Of a stretch of DNA of 6,801 bases, positions 5,950-6,801 are shown one piece after another. The position numbers and the translations under genes were made by a program. The first letter of the stretch is position 1; the number at the start of each line of letters is the position of its first letter. This DNA comes from Akkermansiaceae bacterium (GTDB taxonomy: Bacteria > Verrucomicrobiota > Verrucomicrobiia > Verrucomicrobiales > Akkermansiaceae). The notes beneath the pieces are model-generated. The model was not told the origin of the DNA and did no database searches. It saw nothing but the letters and a program-made list of their open reading frames with translations. The stretch spans positions 1 through 6,801 of the forward strand of contig JALZUH010000097.1 in the NCBI GenBank assembly GCA_023301645.1, in the 5' to 3' direction.

Positions 5950-6023
5950 GGTATTAGTTATTTAGTTGTGTTTGATTTAGTGAGTTTTTCTTTGAGAAAA
6001 TGTGATGTGAAAGAAGGGGATGC

Positions 6024-6801
6024 TTAGTTAACCTTGCGGTAAACTTCTCTGGCAAGAACGAGTTCTTCGTTTGCCGGAATGACAAAGACTTTCACTTTAG
6101 AGTCTGCAGCGCTGAGTTCAGCTTCTTTGCCGCGGACTGAGTTTTTGGATGCGTCGAACTTGACTCCGAATTCTTCGAGGCCTTCGCAAATTGCTTCACG
6201 AACCCATGTCCCGTATTCGCCGATTCCTGCTGTGAATACGATGGCGTCTACACCACCCATTTCAAAGAGGAAGCTGGATGCCCACTTCCTTGCGGAGTGG
6301 ATAAACATGTCAAGTGAGAGCTGGGCATCTGGATTATCACAGTTCTCAGCCCATGCCACATCTTCGATGTCACGCATGTCATTGCTGATTCCTGATACTC
6401 CGAGAAGACCGCCTTCTTTAGTGAGCTGCTGCTCTGCTTCTTCAAGCGTGAGGTTAAGCTTCTTCATTGCGTAAGGGATCGCTCCTGAGTCGAGATCACC
6501 TACACGGTTGTTTTGTGGGAGACCACTCTGAGGTGAGAAGCCCATACTTGTGCCGACTGCGACACCGTTTTTAATTCCTGTCACTGAGCTGCTACCTCCG
6601 AGATGGAAGGAGAGCACGCGCAGAGGCTTGCCTTCGATTTCCTGCGGTCCATCTATATAGAGACGGCGAGCGGCTTCAGCCACATCTTCACGACCCATCA
6701 GCTCAGCTGAACGTTCCGCTACGAATTTGTGACTGGCGCCGTGGAAACCATAACGTTTGATGCCTAGATCATACCATGCTTTAGGAACAGCGTAGCGTGA
6801 T
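6024..6801 (-). CDS. ackA: Acetate kinase (acyl-phosphate kinase), 5' end outside window
   Basis: 258 C-terminal residues are visible; the frame is open to the edge (first full codon at 6800), and comparison with an approximately 400-residue enzyme suggests about 150-160 N-terminal residues are missing. The ATG at 6698 is internal: family sequence such as RYAVPKAWYDLGIKRYGFHG lies upstream of it. Visible motifs, numbered from the first visible residue: H20 in YGFHGASH (the transition-state His of the family), HLGGSSS (66-72, phosphate-binding loop), TSMGFSP (84-90), Arg99 in PQNNRVGDLD (equivalent to the carboxylate-binding Arg), LLGVSGISNDMRD, and FTAGIGE (189-195). By context it regenerates ATP from lactyl or other acyl phosphate made by a phosphotransacylase outside the window. 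It lies 74 nt before BMC-H. The loop HLGGS differs from the usual HLGNG and PQNNR replaces the usual MGTR; I take this as a lineage feature. Confidence 0.95.
   Translation of the reverse strand, partial: SRYAVPKAWYDLGIKRYGFHGASHKFVAERSAELMGREDVAEAARRLYIDGPQEIEGKPLRVLSFHLGGSSSVTGIKNGVAVGTSMGFSPQSGLPQNNRVGDLDSGAIPYAMKKLNLTLEEAEQQLTKEGGLLGVSGISNDMRDIEDVAWAENCDNPDAQLSLDMFIHSARKWASSFLFEMGGVDAIVFTAGIGEYGTWVREAICEGLEEFGVKFDASKNSVRGKEAELSAADSKVKVFVIPANEELVLAREVYRKVN

Noticed and set aside
5986..6000. TTTTCT / AGAAAA inverted repeat between acetate kinase and BMC-H
   Set aside because: A six-pair A/T-rich stem with a 3-nt loop is too weak to support a terminator or riboswitch; no G/C-rich stem or U-tract in the right place.
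1..6801. tRNA, rRNA, CRISPR array, insertion sequence or phage attachment site
   Set aside because: No tRNA-like cloverleaf, regularly spaced repeats, transposase motif or flanking inverted repeats seen on either strand.

Overview
The window holds most of the 3' part of a bacterial microcompartment (BMC) operon of the type first described in Planctomycetes and Verrucomicrobia (PV-type BMC, breakdown of L-fucose and L-rhamnose). It lies on the minus strand, with one separate TetR-family regulator on the plus strand. The PV gene set and gene order, an acetate kinase with an HLGGSSS / PQNNR signature that I associate with these phyla, and the general lack of Shine-Dalgarno sequences point to the PVC superphylum. 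A verrucomicrobial host is my best guess, but that is inference from gene content, not a search result.

Layout. 71-727 (+): TetR-family regulator, tail-to-tail with the operon. 769-800: strong intrinsic terminator ending the minus-strand operon. The operon, read in the direction of transcription from right to left, is: acetate kinase (6801-6024, 5' end outside the window), BMC-H hexamer shell protein (5949-5653), a 172-nt gap with a perfect 10-bp hairpin, BMC-P pentamer 1 (5480-5172), CoA-acylating aldehyde dehydrogenase with N-terminal encapsulation peptide (5147-3627, GTG start), BMC-P 2 (3579-3325), BMC-P 3 (3318-3010), class II aldolase with a C-terminal encapsulation-peptide-like helix and an unusual N-terminal extension (2937-1804), and an LDH/MDH-family NAD-dependent dehydrogenase (1759-830). 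No stretch of more than 300 bases lacks a gene.

How the parts fit. In the known PV-BMC model the class II aldolase cleaves fuculose-1-phosphate and/or rhamnulose-1-phosphate to dihydroxyacetone phosphate and lactaldehyde inside the shell. The aldehyde dehydrogenase oxidises lactaldehyde to lactyl-CoA with NAD+. A phosphotransacylase (PduL, not in this window) makes the acyl phosphate, and acetate kinase recovers ATP. The last gene would reoxidise NADH. The BMC-H forms the facets and the three BMC-P proteins cap the vertices. PduL, any second BMC-H, the sugar kinase/isomerase genes and the operon promoter are not seen and would be expected beyond position 6801.

The system is a described BMC class, not a new one. 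The points most worth checking are details: the dehydrogenase carries malate-type specificity residues, the aldolase carries both an EutT/EutQ-like N-terminal motif and a C-terminal targeting helix, the acetate kinase lacks a normally conserved Asn, one BMC-P is divergent, and a strong hairpin without a U-tract follows the BMC-H gene.
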